Shown here: positions 50,340 through 64,000 of the stretch, piece by piece
Layout of the letters: every line of letters starts with the position of its first letter
Numbering within the stretch: the stretch's first letter is position 1
NCBI GenBank assembly: GCA_030248195.1
Contig: JASAND010008569.1
Span: forward strand, 18,115 to 82,114
Reading direction: 5' to 3'
Length of the DNA: 64,000 bases
From: Trissonchulus latispiculum
Taxonomy: Eukaryota > Nematoda > Enoplea > Enoplida > Ironidae
Made by a program: the position numbers and the translations under genes
The notes under the pieces: model-generated
Seen by the model: the letters and a program-made list of their open reading frames with translations, nothing else
What the model was told of the DNA's origin: nothing
Database searches by the model: none

Positions 50340-51247
50340 TTTTGCCAAGTTGAAGACAGCCTTGACTTCATTAGCGGTACTCACACACTTCGACGAAAGC
50401 TTACCGATCTGGTTGGCCTATGATGCTTCCACAGTGGGTGTCGGCTGTCATTTCGCATATCTGCAAGGATGGTTCTGAAAAACCAATAGCATTCGCTTCG
50501 AAGACTTTGTCCAAGAGCGAAAAGAACTATTCCCAGATTGACAAAGAAGCACTTGCTATCGTCTATGGAGTTCGAAAATTCCATCAGTATCTTTACGGTC
50601 GCCGTTTCGAGCTGATCACCGACCACAAGCCCTTAACAACTCTGTTTGGTGAACACAAGGGCATATCCAGCATTGGTGCTGCCCGAATCCAAAGATGGGC
50701 GTTGTTGCTTATGGGATACAGTTCGCGATACATTATCCCAGGGCAAAAAGTATGGTTTAAAGACTATTCGGGAAAAGAGGCAACCTGGGCTCAGGGCTTG
50801 GTGGTGCGTCGTACGGGTCCTGTTAGCTATGAGATTAACATTGATGGCAAGATCCGACGCCGACATGTAGATCAAATCTTGGGCGTTTGCACAAGCTCAA
50901 CGGTCCATGCCTTCTTGGTTAACTGTCCCTTCTAGACCCCTCATCCGGGCGGAACCAGCATCACTCCCTCCCGCTGCGGAAAACCAGCAAGCTATTCCTG
51001 GGCCGGTTGCCAGGCCTGCTCGCCGCCGCCTGCGTCCAATGCAGTTTATACCCGGTCGCGGCAGGGATGCCTTTGTAATAACGCGGAATAACTATGTTCA
51101 AGAAGAGGGAAAAAATGTGATGTATGAAAATAATAAAATGTCTTAAAAATATCTATAGTTTTGAACTGCTACTTTGAGTTGATGTAGTATTGTTTTGGAT
51201 TGAAACAGTCTTTTGTCCAGTGTCTTCTAAAACCTCAGAACACAACA
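50340..51247 (+). mobile_element. Ty3/gypsy retrotransposon relic: RNase H fused to integrase C-terminus, plus probable LTR
   Basis: 50342-50436 encodes the end of the reverse transcriptase/start of RNase H (FAKLKTALTSL, LAYDASTVGVG). A 2-nt loss shifts frame; 50435-50740 continues RNase H with KEALAIVYGVRKFHQYLYGR and TDHKPLTTLFG. Near 50742 the frame passes straight into an integrase C-terminal module (GQKVWFKDY, VVRRTGPVSYEI, RRRHVDQI), so the end of RNase H and most of integrase are deleted. A Pro/Arg-rich tail continues in another frame to about 51080. Then gaagagggaaaaaa looks like a polypurine tract, and tgtgatg...cacaaca (51117-51247) a short LTR. No 5' part was found. Confidence 0.85.
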
Positions 51248-51797
51248 TTTGGCACACTGGGTAGGATGAACGATATACGCTTTTTCAATCACATGCATAT
51301 TAGGTAATTTACAGCAAAACGATACAGGAATCAGCACCAGAATTTTCACATACTTCCACGATATACGTACTTAGGTGTGTGCATTCCGATAATAATTGAT
51401 GACATGGATTTAACCATAAGAGCCTTGTTTACTTCAATTGTACTGCGTAGCAGAAATAAACTGTCTGGAAGAATAGTTTTAAGATTTGCGATTTCTGGGA
51501 GAACTAGTTAGCTCACGTGGTCTTCACAGTACTAAACGCTTGCAAAAGGTGCAGTGCACAGCTGTGTGTTAATTGTCCCCAATTGATTTTGCGTTATTCG
51601 CATGCAGAATGCTGTGTTGCTGTTAATTTTATCCTTGGCTAATTTCTTCTTCTTTTGTTCTGATTTTGTTTCCTTTTATATCTAAATGTCAGCGTCTAAA
51701 GTTTATCCGTCGCTAATTTTCTAGTCACTGTTTTTCTTCTGATTTTTGCCTTTTACATTTGAATGCCAGCGTAAACTTTAGCTGTGGTTAGTCTAGC

Positions 51798-52438
51798 CAA
51801 GAGTTTATAATAGGAAGAGTAGGACACTCAGCCCTTCCTAATGTTTTAAGCTTGCAATATGCTCGAAACATTAAGGCCAAAATCTCGGGGGGGCTTCTTA
51901 GCGTGTAAACATAGCACGCTGACATTTTTCAAAAACGGGCGTTTTCGATAAATTAAATACTATAACTTGAGCTAAGAAGGTCGTACAGTGATAATTTTTA
52001 TATCATTATGTTGCGTAGAATGTGATCTTTTTAACGATATAAAAATTATGTAGTTCGGTTCTGGCTATCTCTTACAAATCCGGCAATAAAACATCCTTTC
52101 CACGGAAATTTTAGGAATTTCATCATTTCTTCAAAATGTGTTACGTTGTTGCCAGATTTGTAAGAGATAGCCAGAATCGAACTATATAATTTTTATATCA
52201 TTAAAACGATCACATTCTACGCAACATAATGATATAAAAATTATCGCTGTACGACTTTCCTAGCTCAAGTTATAGTATTTAATTTACCGAAAACGCCCGT
52301 TTTTGAAAAATGTCAGCGGGCTATGTATACACGCTAAGAAGCCCCCCCCGAGATTTTGGCCTTAATGTTTCGAGCATATTGCAAGCTTAAAACATTAGGA
52401 AGGGCTGAGTGTCCCACTCTTCCTATTATAAACTCTTG
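51798..52438. mobile_element. CAAGAG foldback MITE, copy 3 (641 bp, perfect 7-bp duplication)
   Basis: Ends caagagtttataatagg and its complement, flanked by gtctagc at 51791-51797 and 52439-52445. The two halves pair through aaaaacgggcgttttcg and tataaaaattat blocks to a loop near 52110. It ends about 520 bp upstream of the PAH start codon. Confidence 0.92.
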
Positions 52439-52959
52439 GTCTAGCCAAGACTTCAAGATCAAGTCAGCTAATTTTCTTTCCAGCCAAATTGCGCAAGTTT
52501 CCACTTCATTGACTACCCAATCTATCACGTATACCCATACACCTACATACTATATAACCAGAGATAATGAAATGTCATGCGCAATAACTTCAATAATAAT
52601 TATTATAGTGCTATACTGTGTGTGTTCATAGAGCAATCAGGAGATGTGTCAATTGATAACACTGGTCCAAAATTGTCTATCAAGCCCGCATGGACTGCCA
52701 AAAATTTGTCGTGCCGTAAAAAGGTTACCGCAACACTTCAGGAAGGGCAGGTCAAAAAGCTAGATAAGTCTAGAGAAACAGAGACATAAACGATATGCAA
52801 GCCAAAACAAAATCATCGATTAGAAAAAGAGAGTGAGAGCTGTTTTCAGTATTTTTAAACAGCATAAGCATTAATTTTCTACATTTTCTTAATTCTTAAG
52901 CGACGCCCCTTTATATTATTGTGATTCAACTATTTATTTTATTATTACTGATCAGTGCC

Positions 52960-63264
<10,305 letters not shown>

Positions 63265-63420
63265 AGATCTTCTCGGACGAAGCACAAGCGTTGAAGAAGT
63301 TTCTACATACCTATTGCAGACAAACGTTTCTCTGACTTAAGTTTTATTTATAGTTTATAAGTAGTTATAGAATGTTGTATGTAAATATGCGAACCGCAGC
63401 TGTAGAAGCAGCTACATAGA

Positions 63421-63442
63421 AATAAACTAACATAGAAATAAA
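63421..63442 (+). terminator. PAH polyadenylation signals (two AATAAA)
   Basis: AATAAA at 63421 and again at 63437, about 160-175 nt after the PAH stop codon. Confidence 0.7.
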
Positions 63443-63522
63443 GTGTGTAGAATAGTTTTGCATTATATTAAGTGTAATCAACTTAACCCTAACTTCTGCA
63501 AATGATAAGTCCATTTAAATGT

Positions 63523-63723
63523 TTAGTCCAGCCTTGCCCTGTGAGGGAACATCGGTCTAAATTCTTGCAAGTGTTGCCATACGTAGTTCGTAGGTTCTTC
63601 CTTCAGTACAACAGCATAAGAATGGTGTCTTGAGATTTCTGGCTTTCCATAAATAAGTCTTCCATCTGCAGACAGTGAAAACAAAAGCACCACAACCATC
63701 ACATTACTAATGTTTGATTTCAT
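63523..63723 (-). CDS. Possible small secreted peptide (66 residues), unrecognised
   Basis: The frame starts MKSNISNVMVVVLLFSLSADG, a typical signal peptide with cleavage likely near residue 20, followed by a 45-residue polar tail ending PHRARLD. There is no cysteine pattern or amidation site. It would converge on PAH. A minus-strand AATAAA lies near 63341-63346. Splicing at either side cannot be excluded. It may also be a chance frame, so evidence is thin. Confidence 0.35.
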   Translation of the reverse strand: MKSNISNVMVVVLLFSLSADGRLIYGKPEISRHHSYAVVLKEEPTNYVWQHLQEFRPMFPHRARLD

Positions 63724-64000
63724 TTTTAACGGTTCTGTTATTCGTTGATTGCTACTCCAAATCCTGAAACACAGCAGTTATACATCCTTAATGACATAAG
63801 TACCGATTTGATGTTGTTATCACCATCAATACCCATCCATGCGCACGCTTGAGATGAAAAGCATTTTCTTGTAGGTACCCAATCAGCAGATTCTAAACTT
63901 AGCAAGGCGTACCTGGGTTGACGTAGCTTCCGAAGTTTTTGAGAAGGCAAATCAATGCCATTAGGGATTTCAAAAGCCTTTTAAATTGAACAATTGTGGC

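Noticed and set aside
63738..63950. 70-codon minus-strand frame with a CC pair, considered as a second insulin-like A chain
   Set aside because: Cysteine spacing does not fit CCX3CX8C and there are no dibasic sites.

Overview
This is animal nuclear DNA: intron-split genes with GT/AG junctions, AT-rich spacers and very many transposon remnants. Three protein genes can be read. ARP6 (actin-related protein 6, 3' part, + strand, about 4.6-15.2 kb) and a phenylalanine hydroxylase gene (PAH, + strand, 52.96-63.26 kb, 12 exons, complete) frame the window. Between them, on the minus strand (16.3-21.6 kb), is a two-exon gene for an insulin-like prohormone. The animal is probably an early-branching invertebrate such as a sponge or cnidarian. 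That is inferred from gene divergence and repeat content; no single feature proves it.

Layout. 1-890 is a 145-bp satellite. 0.9-4.3 kb holds foldback elements and a LINE 3' end. 4.6-15.2 kb is ARP6, whose introns carry several MITEs. ARP6 converges on the insulin-like gene, whose 4.9-kb intron holds a three-level nest of insertions, a TTAA-flanked element and a 1.1-kb foldback element with GC-rich ends. 21.7-52.9 kb has no recognised host gene and consists largely of repeats: a 3.5-kb hAT-like element carrying a piggyBac-like element, several PIF/Harbinger-like MITEs, two near-identical MITEs in opposite orientation, and an internally deleted Ty3/gypsy pol relic. PAH introns hold TTAA-type elements, a foldback element containing a small Ty1/copia element, a MITE 17 nt past a splice donor, and a gypsy gag relic.

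How the genes work together: ARP6 is a chromatin-remodelling subunit, PAH converts phenylalanine to tyrosine, and the insulin-like peptide is a secreted signal. I see no sign of a shared pathway; they are just neighbours.

The most interesting finding is the insulin-like gene. Its exons are 4.9 kb apart, yet they join in frame into a 110-residue preproprotein with signal peptide, B chain, C peptide and A chain, dibasic sites at all processing boundaries, and an extra cysteine pair predicting a fourth disulfide. A second theme is that many unrelated DNA-transposon families here (TWA, 8-bp, 7-bp and TTAA target duplications) carry arrays of short, often palindromic motifs just inside their ends.
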